From Sulfuritalea sp. (GTDB lineage: Bacteria > Pseudomonadota > Gammaproteobacteria > Burkholderiales > Rhodocyclaceae), in assembly GCA_030247575.1 (NCBI GenBank), contig JAOTRV010000016.1, forward strand, positions 1 through 64,000: a stretch of 64,000 bases of DNA, in the 5' to 3' direction. Below the pieces are notes generated by a model. The model was not told the origin of the DNA, ran no database searches, and saw nothing but the letters and a program-made list of their open reading frames with translations. Shown here piece after piece: positions 10,620-19,195 of the stretch (its first letter is position 1; every line of letters begins with the position of its first letter). Made by a program: the position numbers and the translations under genes.

Positions 10620-11255
10620 TCAGGTTCCCGGTGCCTTCACCGTCTCCGGCAGACTGAAGAACCGCAGGGTGCATTGCGCCCAGAGTCCGGTCTGTCGCGG
10701 ATCTGCGAGATGGCAGGCCTGAACACGAAAGCGGCCATGAACCTTGGTCCGATAGTGATCCAGAAAATCGAGGAGTTGCAATTCGTGAATGCCGGTCAAC
10801 TCGAAATCGAGGTCATGCGTGGCGGGAACGTCGGGGGCGGCTCCACCCTGAGCCATTGCAGCCGGGTCGGCGGGCGCCGGGGTCCCGACGCCGGGCTCGG
10901 TGATTGCCTGGGGCTGCTTCAGGAGATAGGAAAGGTTATCGGGCAGACCCAACTGTTCACGGCTTGCGACAAGTTGCTCGACCCAGCCTTCGCGGTCCGC
11001 ACGCCCGACCAGTCCCTGTTCCCTGAAAGCACGGAATGGCCCGATATGAGTCTGGATCATGATCAGATCCTGCTGCTTTGCGGTCAGATCGGGCTGCAGG
11101 GTGGCAAGCCGAACACGACTTTGGGTAACACTGTTCTTCAGCGCGTCGCGCCCGTAAATGCTGCCGAAGACCAAGGTCAAGGATAAAAAGATCGCGCCAG
11201 CCAGCAGATTCAGCGGCCTGCGCGCACGCTTGAAAACCGATAGTACCGATGTCAT
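10620..11255 (-). CDS. PilO/MshJ-like inner-membrane protein
   Basis: 211 aa. Short cytoplasmic N-terminus, one membrane helix (about 15-34), then a helical coiled-coil region and a small alpha/beta domain (DLDFELTGIHELQLLDFLDHY), the layout of PilO/GspM/MshJ alignment proteins. Start overlaps the previous gene as ATGA. By analogy it dimerises with the preceding GspL/PilN-like protein and couples the ATPase platform to the secretin. Confidence 0.72.
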   Translation of the reverse strand: MTSVLSVFKRARRPLNLLAGAIFLSLTLVFGSIYGRDALKNSVTQSRVRLATLQPDLTAKQQDLIMIQTHIGPFRAFREQGLVGRADREGWVEQLVASREQLGLPDNLSYLLKQPQAITEPGVGTPAPADPAAMAQGGAAPDVPATHDLDFELTGIHELQLLDFLDHYRTKVHGRFRVQACHLADPRQTGLWAQCTLRFFSLPETVKAPGT

Positions 11256-12715
11256 GACGTGAAACCTCCGCCGGGGCCGTCGGGAGTGCCGGCCACTCCG
11301 GGCAGCGTCATGCACCAAGTGAGTTTTGTCGCCGCCCCCTGTGTCGATCCGCCACGCAGGATTCCGCTGGCCAGATCCTTGTGCGCATCCTGCCAAAGCG
11401 TGAGGCCTGCAATCCCCGACAATGCGCCGGAAACGCTGCGCAAGACCTGTCCCCGGTCGCGCGGACCATAGGTGACGGGCACCGCGAGTTCAAAACTGAG
11501 TTCGGCTCTGCGCTTGTCGCTTCCCGGCTGCGGGCCTGCGGTGCCATTCGCTGCCTGATCCGCGGCCGCCACCGAACAGGGAAGGCCGCCCGGAGCAAGC
11601 AGTCGCCATTGGAGATTCGCGAGGCGAAGGTTCGGATCGCTCGCCAGGACATTGGCGATCAGACGGAAATGCTGATCCAGACCAGGAACCGAAACGATTT
11701 CATCCTCATGCATGGCGACCGCGCGTCGCACGGTGTCCGGCGCGACGCCGAATTTGCCGATGGCCAGTTGGACTCCTGCGATGCGCTCATCGATCTGTCG
11801 AATCGACTCGTTCAGTTGATGGCTCTCGCTGATCATGCCGAAGAACGACCACAGGTTGTTCATGGCGCTGCCGATTCCGGCGACGAGAATCACCGCGGCC
11901 AGGACCACGGCCGCCTTGCCCAGGCGAATGCCCAGATAGTCGACGCGACGCGTCAGCGGCGCCACTTGCCCCGCCGGCGATTTGAGCGCGAGGTCGAACA
12001 GCGGGAAATGCCAATCGCCCGATCGCGTGTCTTCATCGCGGTGCAAGGTGACGAGTTTCAGGTGGGCGGCGGCCAGCGGGCCTTCGAATCCGGCGGGATC
12101 TCCCAGCAGCAGAACCGAACGGTCATGCGAGCCGCGCGGCAGGACCAGCGTATTTTCCAGATGGCGCTGGGTACGGACGATTTCCTCGACTTGTGCGCCG
12201 ACCTGATTTGGTGTCAGGGTCAAGCGCGTGAGCACCGGCGTGCGGTCTTTCAGGAAGACGATGCGCAGCGTGCCGGCAGCGGGCAAGACCACGAACAGAT
12301 CCGCCGGCAAGTCCCTGGCCTGGCCGAGCAGACTCAGCAACATCGAAACAGGCCAGACGCCCGCGACGGGGCTGGTAGTCGCATCGAGCTCCGCATTGAT
12401 CCGTTCCGCCGCATCGACGCCGACGAGGATATGCCGCGTCGGCACGAGTTTCCCCATCAGGTCGCCCTCCTGCGGAGGCGTCAGGCAGGTGCGATATGGC
12501 GTGTCCGGATAGCGGGTGGCAAGCTGGCGCGCGACATATGACGTGCGGTCGCGTCCGAACAGGCGCGGGGTCTTGATCTCGGCAAAACTCTCGCCGACGA
12601 GATCGGTCACCACCCAAACCGGTCCGTCGGGTTCGCCCGAAACCGGCAGCCAATTCTTTCCATCCCTGCCCCACAACTGGCGCTCGGTCGGGCTCAGATA
12701 AAGCAGGTATTTCAT
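11252..12715 (-). CDS. GspL/PilN-like bitopic membrane protein
   Basis: 487 aa. Residues 1-265 are a soluble cytoplasmic part with actin-like features (SMLLSLLGQ, FVVLPAAGTLRIVFLKDR); one membrane helix lies at 268-285, then a coiled coil and a periplasmic domain with two cysteines. This is the layout of GspL, or of PilM and PilN joined in one chain, which would explain why cluster 1 has no separate mshI. Start overlaps the GspF-like stop as ATGA. Family assignment rests on layout and gene order. Confidence 0.6.
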   Translation of the reverse strand: MKYLLYLSPTERQLWGRDGKNWLPVSGEPDGPVWVVTDLVGESFAEIKTPRLFGRDRTSYVARQLATRYPDTPYRTCLTPPQEGDLMGKLVPTRHILVGVDAAERINAELDATTSPVAGVWPVSMLLSLLGQARDLPADLFVVLPAAGTLRIVFLKDRTPVLTRLTLTPNQVGAQVEEIVRTQRHLENTLVLPRGSHDRSVLLLGDPAGFEGPLAAAHLKLVTLHRDEDTRSGDWHFPLFDLALKSPAGQVAPLTRRVDYLGIRLGKAAVVLAAVILVAGIGSAMNNLWSFFGMISESHQLNESIRQIDERIAGVQLAIGKFGVAPDTVRRAVAMHEDEIVSVPGLDQHFRLIANVLASDPNLRLANLQWRLLAPGGLPCSVAAADQAANGTAGPQPGSDKRRAELSFELAVPVTYGPRDRGQVLRSVSGALSGIAGLTLWQDAHKDLASGILRGGSTQGAATKLTWCMTLPGVAGTPDGPGGGFTS

Positions 12716-13911
12716 GTCTTCATCTTGGCAATGGTCTGGTAGATGGGGCTCAGCACCGCCATCATGATCCAGCCGAGGATCAGGCCCATTACGACCGTCA
12801 TTACCGGTTCGATCAGCGCCTGCACCTTGCCGATCGACTCGTCGATCTCGCGGGTATAGAAGTAGCTGACATTGTTGAGCGACTGGTCGAGCGCGCCGCT
12901 CGACTCGCCGACGTGCAGCATGCGAATCACCAGCGAGGGAAACAGGCGCTCGGCGGCAAAGCTGTTGGAGATCGAGGTGCCGGTGGCAATGCGCTCGATG
13001 ACGCGTTCGATGGCCTGCTGTATCACCAGGTTGCCGGAGATCATTTTGCAGTATCTCAGGCCCTCGAGCACCGGAATCCCGGTCCGGTACATCAGCGCAA
13101 AGGTGTCGGCCAGGCGCGCCAATATCATCTTCTTCAGTACCAGACCGAGCACCGGAATATCCAGCGCAAGCTGATGCAGGCGGTAGCGCACTTTCGGATT
13201 GACCCGCGCCAGGGCGGCGATGCCGGCAACGAGCAGCGGCGGCGCGGAGAGCAGCAGCCACCAGTAGGTGACGAAGATATGGGAGGTTGCAATCAGTACT
13301 CGCGTCTGAATCGGAGTCTTCTGACCCATGTTGCTCAGAAATGTCACCAGCTGAGGCACCAGATAGATCATCAGAAAGAACACCACTGAACTGATGACGA
13401 CTACGACGAACGCGGGATACATCATGAGTTTCTTGGTCTGCGCCGCCATTTCGTCCTGCCACTTGAGCGAGCGCACCAGTTCCCTGAGTACTTCGGGCAG
13501 TTGGCCGGTCACTTCGCCGGAACGGACCAGGTTGACCACGACTTCCGAGAATATCCCCGGATAGTGGGCCATGGCTTCCGCCATGGTCGCCCCGCCCTCG
13601 ATCCGTTCGTAGATCCCCGCAGCGAGGAGTTGTCCCTCCATCGTTTCTGCGGCATCGCGCATGTCGCCCAGTGCCGTCAGCATCGGCACGCCGGCGCGGA
13701 TCAGCATCTCGAGCTGGAACATGAAGCTGATGATTTCCTGCTGCGGCAGGCTCTTTACCGAACGGCTGCGCTCCTTGATGACTTTGGCGCGGACCAGCGT
13801 CAGCCCAAGGCGGCCCAGCTGGGTGACGAGGTCGGTCTCATGCATCGCCTCCATCTGGCCCTTGATGATGCGGTCATCGGCGTCGGCCGCACGATACTTG
13901 AACAGCGGCAT
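12712..13911 (-). CDS. GspF/PilC-type inner-membrane platform protein
   Basis: 399 aa with two T2SSF domains (about 70-190 and 270-395) and three membrane helices (near 170, 220 and 375). Signatures include LIRAGVPMLTALGDMRDA in the first repeat and RTGIPVLEGLRYC with VGESSGALDQSL in the second. It forms the membrane base turned by the ATPase. Both its ends overlap neighbours as ATGA. Paralogue of mshG at 33155. Confidence 0.93.
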   Translation of the reverse strand: MPLFKYRAADADDRIIKGQMEAMHETDLVTQLGRLGLTLVRAKVIKERSRSVKSLPQQEIISFMFQLEMLIRAGVPMLTALGDMRDAAETMEGQLLAAGIYERIEGGATMAEAMAHYPGIFSEVVVNLVRSGEVTGQLPEVLRELVRSLKWQDEMAAQTKKLMMYPAFVVVVISSVVFFLMIYLVPQLVTFLSNMGQKTPIQTRVLIATSHIFVTYWWLLLSAPPLLVAGIAALARVNPKVRYRLHQLALDIPVLGLVLKKMILARLADTFALMYRTGIPVLEGLRYCKMISGNLVIQQAIERVIERIATGTSISNSFAAERLFPSLVIRMLHVGESSGALDQSLNNVSYFYTREIDESIGKVQALIEPVMTVVMGLILGWIMMAVLSPIYQTIAKMKT

Positions 13912-15629
13912 CAGACGATCGACTCGGTCAGGTCCACGACGCGGCTGACTTCATCGACCGTGGTCAAGCCGTCCCTGACGCGGCGCAAGCCGTCTTCCGC
14001 CATGCTGGCGAAGCCGCGCGCCACCGCATAGTCATTCATCTCGTTGACACTGGCATTTTTCGTGATCAGCCCGTCGAGACCCTTGTCGAACTTGAGCAGT
14101 TCGAAGATTGCCATGCGCCCCTTGTAGCCGAGAAAGTCGCAGGCAGGACATCCGGCCGGCCGGTAGATGGTGATCTGCTCGTCGGGATCGAGCCCCATCA
14201 ACTGGGCTTCGACCGGACTGGGAGTGTCCGGCTTCTTGCATTTCGCACAGAGCGTGCGTACCAGACGCTGCGCGACGATGCCAATCAGATTGCCGGCCAG
14301 CACATTGGTCTTGATGTTCAAGTCGAGCAGACGGGGAATCGACTGGATCGCGGAGTTGGTGTGCAGGGTGGAAAACACCTGGTGACCCGTCATGGCGGCA
14401 CGGAAGGCCATCTCGGCCGTGTCGTGATCGCGCACTTCGCCCACCAGGATGACGTCCGGGTCCTGGCGCATCATCGAGCGGATGCCTTCGGCAAAATCCA
14501 TCTTGGATACTTCCGAAATCGATGTCTGGCGGATCATCGGCATCGGGTACTCGACCGGATCTTCCAGGGTCATGATGTTGACCCCTTCCTGGTTCAGGTG
14601 GCCGAGAACGGAATAGAGCGTCGTGGTCTTGCCCGATCCGGTCGGCCCGGTGACGAGCAGGATGCCCTCGGGCCTGGCCAGCATCAGTTGCAGCAGGGTC
14701 AGCTGCTTTTCCGAAAGACCCAGGCCATCGATGGGTACCAGGCCACGCGCGCGATCGAGAATGCGCAGGACGAAGTTCTCGCCATGGATCATCGGCTGCA
14801 CCGCCGAACGATAGTCAACCTGGCGGCCGGATATGGTGAGGGAAATGCGGCCATCCTGCGGGGCGCGGGTTTCGGCGATGTTCATTCCGGCCATGACCTT
14901 GAGGCGGACCACCATGGCCGCCCAGTAGCGCAGATGCAGGACGCGCACCTGGCGCAGCACGCCGTCGATGCGATAGCGTATGCGCAGGAAATGCGGTTCC
15001 GGTTCGAAGTGGATGTCCGAGGCGCCGCGCAAGGTGGCATCGGCCAGCAGCGCATCCATCAGTCGCACCACCGGATGGCTGTAGCCACCGGTATTCTGCG
15101 CCAGGCTGGCGGTGTCGATGTTGCCGGTTTCCAGTTCGTGCAGGATGCCGTCGATGGACAGTTCGTGGCCGTAGAACTGCTCGATCGCAGGCTGGATTTC
15201 GGCACCGCTGGCCAGGCGCCAGACGGCCTTGACCTTGCCCGCCAGCAGCGCGTTGATCTGGTCGCCGGCGACGATGTCGCTCGGGTCGGCGCTGGCGATC
15301 AGCAGTTCGTTGCTGGCGGCGTCGAAGCTAACGGGGAACAGGGTGTGACGCTTGGCGAGCGGCTTCGGTATCAGGCTCAGGGCCGTGCGGTCCGCAACGA
15401 TGCCCTTGAGGCTGATGGCCACCTCGCCGAGATTGACGGCGAGCGCGCCGCGCAACGCCTCTTCGGTGATGAAGCCCAGCACCAGCAAGGCCTCGCCCAA
15501 CGGCTTGCCCATGTTCTTTTGTTCGAGCAAGGCAATGCGCAACTGATCCTGCGTGATCAGCCGCTGTTCGAGCAGCAGATCGCCGAGCCGGACTGGCGGC
15601 TGGTCAGACGACGTTTGCGGAACACTCAT
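13911..15629 (-). CDS. GspE/MshE-type assembly ATPase (cluster 1)
   Basis: 572 aa. An N-terminal MshEN-type domain holds RLGDLLLEQRLIT and QLRIALLEQ followed by PLGEALLVLGFIT (about 14-64), the spacing of the c-di-GMP-binding motif. Walker A is GPTGSGKT (328-335, Lys334), the Asp box SDIHFEP is near 204, Walker B is ILVGEVRD (to 401), the His box TGHQVFSTLHT follows, and four cysteines (461, 464, 494, 497) form the zinc site. It powers fibre assembly. All catalytic residues are intact. Paralogue of mshE at 34398. Confidence 0.95.
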   Translation of the reverse strand: MSVPQTSSDQPPVRLGDLLLEQRLITQDQLRIALLEQKNMGKPLGEALLVLGFITEEALRGALAVNLGEVAISLKGIVADRTALSLIPKPLAKRHTLFPVSFDAASNELLIASADPSDIVAGDQINALLAGKVKAVWRLASGAEIQPAIEQFYGHELSIDGILHELETGNIDTASLAQNTGGYSHPVVRLMDALLADATLRGASDIHFEPEPHFLRIRYRIDGVLRQVRVLHLRYWAAMVVRLKVMAGMNIAETRAPQDGRISLTISGRQVDYRSAVQPMIHGENFVLRILDRARGLVPIDGLGLSEKQLTLLQLMLARPEGILLVTGPTGSGKTTTLYSVLGHLNQEGVNIMTLEDPVEYPMPMIRQTSISEVSKMDFAEGIRSMMRQDPDVILVGEVRDHDTAEMAFRAAMTGHQVFSTLHTNSAIQSIPRLLDLNIKTNVLAGNLIGIVAQRLVRTLCAKCKKPDTPSPVEAQLMGLDPDEQITIYRPAGCPACDFLGYKGRMAIFELLKFDKGLDGLITKNASVNEMNDYAVARGFASMAEDGLRRVRDGLTTVDEVSRVVDLTESIV

Positions 15630-15650
15630 GGCGAATGCGCTCCCGGCTGG

Positions 15651-17225
15651 CTATCGGGCACGAGAATCCGGGAGAGGAATCCGTTGGCTGTCGCCGCCAT
15701 CCCGTGCGCGCAACTGCTCCAGTCGCTGCAACGCTTCCTTGCGCGGGAACCCGGACCGGTCGCCGGGACCTGCCTTGTCCGCCAGGGTGAGCGCACGCTG
15801 GTAGAAGCCCTGAGCCTGAGCGTATTTGTGCAAGCGATCAAGAGCGACCGCAAGGTTGTAGGCGTGAAACGCGTTGTCCGGTTCCAGGGTAAGCGCCTTG
15901 AAATAGGCCTGCTGCGCCTCGGCAATACGCCCTTCCTTTGCCAGGATGCCGGCCAGCGTGGACTGTACGACCGCCGAGTCGGGGTTGCGCTCCGCCATTT
16001 CGCGGGCACGGCTGGCCGTCATCTGGAGATCGCTTTCGGCCGCAAGGGAGAGGAGCCCTGCACTTGCGCCCGGGTGTCCGGGCTCCTGTCTCAATACCTG
16101 CTGATAGTAGGTGCGCGCTTCGTCCCGGTTGCCCTGGCGCTGTGCAATGTAGGCCAGCCCGAGCAGCGCATCGCGTTCTCCCGGATTCTTCTTCAAGGCC
16201 TGGTTGTAGCCCGCCGCCGCATCGTCAAGACGTCCTTCGGTCAGCGCGGCATAGGCGGAATCCAGCGCGCTGGCGGCGGCCGGCTTCGCCACGAAAACGG
16301 GGGCAGTCGACCTTGTGGCAGCACCTCGCGGCACCGATTTGGCAGCCGGAACGCCACCCGCCGACACGCGAGCTTCCGCGGGCGAATCAGATGCCGGCCT
16401 GGCATCGCGACCGGACACGGCGCGCGGCGGGGAGCGTTCCTCGAAAGAAGCGACCGGCGATGCAGCGGTGCTGCCGGTATCCGCCGTGGCATCCCGCGAG
16501 ACTGGCGGCTCGCCGCGGCCCTGTCCTTCCTGGGCCTGCGTCTGAGGCGATGGCGGAACGGGCGGCGCCGCCACCGGAGGAGGCACCGCGGGCGCAAGCG
16601 CAGAGCCGGAGGTGCCGAGGAAACTGTCGAGGAAGCCGAGAAAGAAGGCCGCATTCGCTGCGGCAATCAGCAGCACACATACTCCGAGCACAATCAGCCG
16701 TCGGTTCGGGCTGCGCTTCGATCCCTTTGCCGTGGCGCCGAGGATTTCGCGTGCGACCTGCGATGAAACGACTGGGCTGGGATGGTCCGGTGCCGCCGGG
16801 CTGGTTCGCCGGGCTTCAACCGGAGCAGGCGTTGATGCACCCGCTTCCCCGCGAGCGGCAACGGGTTCAGGCGCATATTCACGGCGCCGGTCGGAATTGA
16901 CGTCGGACGTGGCGGCAACAGGACCGGCGGAAATCCCGGATACCGGTTGCGCGAAAGCGGGAGGCCCAGGAACCGGAGGCGTCGTCGGCAATACCTCGAT
17001 CGGGTCCAGCGTCAATTCGGCGAGCGCAGTTGCCGACATCTCGTCCGGACTCGATTCCGCCGGGGATGCGGGGGATTCCGGCGCAAAGTCGATGGCAAGG
17101 GACGGAAAAGGTTCGGCGGCAGCCGGCTCGCCCGGCAGTGGGGGTTTGTCCGCCGAGGCGCGTGCTTCGGCGAGCTTTTCCTTTTCCTGGCTGGCCCGCT
17201 GCAGGGCGTCGAGTAGCAGGCTCAT
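15651..17225 (-). CDS. TPR protein, MshN-like (cluster 1)
   Basis: 524 aa. Begins MSLLLDALQRASQ, like MshN and related GspB-type proteins. A long Pro/Ala-rich cytoplasmic stretch is followed by one membrane helix (RLIVLGVCVLLIAAANAAFF, ~178-197), another low-complexity linker, and a C-terminal solenoid of about five TPRs from residue ~318. It probably acts as a scaffold around the secretin. Start is two bases beyond the secretin stop. Confidence 0.82.
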   Translation of the reverse strand: MSLLLDALQRASQEKEKLAEARASADKPPLPGEPAAAEPFPSLAIDFAPESPASPAESSPDEMSATALAELTLDPIEVLPTTPPVPGPPAFAQPVSGISAGPVAATSDVNSDRRREYAPEPVAARGEAGASTPAPVEARRTSPAAPDHPSPVVSSQVAREILGATAKGSKRSPNRRLIVLGVCVLLIAAANAAFFLGFLDSFLGTSGSALAPAVPPPVAAPPVPPSPQTQAQEGQGRGEPPVSRDATADTGSTAASPVASFEERSPPRAVSGRDARPASDSPAEARVSAGGVPAAKSVPRGAATRSTAPVFVAKPAAASALDSAYAALTEGRLDDAAAGYNQALKKNPGERDALLGLAYIAQRQGNRDEARTYYQQVLRQEPGHPGASAGLLSLAAESDLQMTASRAREMAERNPDSAVVQSTLAGILAKEGRIAEAQQAYFKALTLEPDNAFHAYNLAVALDRLHKYAQAQGFYQRALTLADKAGPGDRSGFPRKEALQRLEQLRARDGGDSQRIPLPDSRAR

Positions 17226-17227
17226 CG

Positions 17228-19195
17228 TCAGGGTCGGACGGTAGGCGGCTTGCCTTGGTCCGCAGGAAGAACGTAGGCATTGCGAGCCTCGGGCAGCACC
17301 GAGCGGAAACTCTGGAAATCGCCGTCGAGACTCGAATCCGTCAGGACCGTGGGACGCAGGAAGATCACGAGCTCCGTCTTGCGGCTCTTGTTGTCCGCGT
17401 ACTTGAAGAGATCACCCGCCACGGGAATGCCGTTTAGCCCGGGGACGCTGTCTTGCTTCCGGTCGCGCGTGTCCTGGATCAGCCCGCCCAAAACCGCGAT
17501 GTCGCCCGACTGCACACGAAGAATCGATTCCATTTCCCGGCTCTGTACCACGGGAATCCGATTCACCACCCCGGCCAGAGCAAGGGCCGGACTCGGGTCC
17601 GTCGCAAAGGAACTGATGCGGCTGATCGTCGGCCGCAGGTTGAGGATGACTTCGCCATGGCCGCTGATTTGCGGTGTGACGGTCATCAGAAAGCCCACGG
17701 GAACGGTGTTGATGACGCTGGTGTAGGTCGCGGGGGACGTGATTGCCCCCGTCGCATCGCGCGTGGCCGGAGTCACGGTGATCGTGAAATACACCTCGTT
17801 GTCGACCACCTTGAGTATGCTGGTCTGGCTGTTGAGCACGGAGACTTTCGGACTCGACAGCACACGCAAGGTGCCGAACGACTCGAGCAACCTGAGCGCC
17901 ATGACGATGGTGCTTTGCCCGATGGTCCTGTTGTAGCCGATTGTCGCGACGCTGCTGAGCAGTCCTCCGGTGAGCTGGCCGCTGCTCGGGCCGCCGGGTG
18001 TAAAAACCAGGCCCCTTGCATTTGCCGCATCGTCCGCCCGATACAGAAGACCCCAGTCGATGCCCTGCTGATAGCGGTCCGAGAGGTCGACTTCGACGAT
18101 GGTCGCCTCGATCAGCACCTGCCGCCGCGCGTTGCCCATGATGCCATCGAGAAACTCGCGAACCTTTTCATGCTGGCGCTGGGTGGCCCGTACATTGATG
18201 ACGCCGTTTTCGGCATTGGCAATGACGGACCCGGTTTCGCGGTAGGGCGTCGCGCGCGCGGCGGTGCCGCTGGTTTGAGTTGCTGCCGACGGTGCCGCCG
18301 GCGCGGCTTGCGCAGGCGCCGGCGGGGCCGACTGAGCGAGGGCAGCAGGACGTGCACCGCCTTGGGCACCGGCCGCGCCGGCGGGAGCAGTTGCCGCGGG
18401 ACTACCCGCCGCGCTGCCCGTGGGCCCGGCGGCGGCAGGCGCGGCAACGGGGCGGGCGGCGCTCTGAACAGCGGCCGGAGTCGGCGCTGTCGCCGCCGCG
18501 GGTTGCGGCGTCGCCGCCTGCCCCGCAGCCTGCACCTTGTCCGTTTCCTTCAGCAAATCGCGCAGGTTGGCGACCAGGGTTTCCCAAAACAGATTGTTGG
18601 CGGTGTTCTTGATTGTGCTGTCGGACGCGTTGCTGCCGCCGCCACCGCCGCCGCCGCCCGGCCCGCCGCCCGTGCTGGCGACATTGGTCGAGATGCTTAC
18701 CGAACTCTGCGAGCTGCGCGCGATATTCGGATAGTCGATGCGGTACATCTTGAGATAGGGCGTGTCCGGCATGATCGAGAGGCTCTTGCCGTTCAGCTCG
18801 TAACGCATATCCACCTGCCTGCTGATGGTATCGAGAATCTCGGTCAGCGTCTGGTCGAGTACGCTCATGGTGACCGTGCCGGTGATGCCGGGATGTACCG
18901 AGACGTTGACCTTGGCATCCCGCGCCAGGGCAAACAACAAATCCTGAACGTTTGTCTCGTGCACCACGACGCTGTAGAGCTCGGGCTTTTCCGCCGGCCT
19001 GGGCGGTTTCGGCATGGGAGGCGCCACGGCAAATTCAGGCGTCTTGCCGGTGACCGGCGCAGCGGGTTCGAGGTGCTGCGTCGACACGGGAGGTGCCGGG
19101 CTGGCGCATCCCGCGACCAGCACGACCGAGCTCGCCAGACGCAGCCAGCGACTGCGCGTCGCGCTCGGCAAAGACAATGGATTCGACAGCCTCAA
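17228..19195 (-). CDS. Secretin lipoprotein (cluster 1), MshL/PilQ-like
   Basis: 655 aa outer-membrane pore. TTG start at 19195: AGGAG lies 8 bases upstream and the codon overlaps the previous stop as TTGA. Lipobox VAGC gives lipidated Cys30. An STN/N0 domain occupies ~72-145, then a Gly-rich patch (176-186), an Ala/Pro/Gln-rich linker (~222-316), an N1 domain and the secretin core (~345-640), with VEVDLSDRYQQGIDWG, VLSSPKVSVLNSQ and ILRVQSGDIAVLGGLIQD. The ~95-residue low-complexity linker inside the periplasmic part is unusual. Paralogue of mshL at 25253 but poorly conserved. Confidence 0.92.
   Translation of the reverse strand: MRLSNPLSLPSATRSRWLRLASSVVLVAGCASPAPPVSTQHLEPAAPVTGKTPEFAVAPPMPKPPRPAEKPELYSVVVHETNVQDLLFALARDAKVNVSVHPGITGTVTMSVLDQTLTEILDTISRQVDMRYELNGKSLSIMPDTPYLKMYRIDYPNIARSSQSSVSISTNVASTGGGPGGGGGGGGSNASDSTIKNTANNLFWETLVANLRDLLKETDKVQAAGQAATPQPAAATAPTPAAVQSAARPVAAPAAAGPTGSAAGSPAATAPAGAAGAQGGARPAALAQSAPPAPAQAAPAAPSAATQTSGTAARATPYRETGSVIANAENGVINVRATQRQHEKVREFLDGIMGNARRQVLIEATIVEVDLSDRYQQGIDWGLLYRADDAANARGLVFTPGGPSSGQLTGGLLSSVATIGYNRTIGQSTIVMALRLLESFGTLRVLSSPKVSVLNSQTSILKVVDNEVYFTITVTPATRDATGAITSPATYTSVINTVPVGFLMTVTPQISGHGEVILNLRPTISRISSFATDPSPALALAGVVNRIPVVQSREMESILRVQSGDIAVLGGLIQDTRDRKQDSVPGLNGIPVAGDLFKYADNKSRKTELVIFLRPTVLTDSSLDGDFQSFRSVLPEARNAYVLPADQGKPPTVRP

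Noticed and set aside
14361-16766. 801-codon plus-strand frame across the ATPase and TPR genes
   Set aside because: Antisense shadow of two well-supported genes and no recognisable motif.
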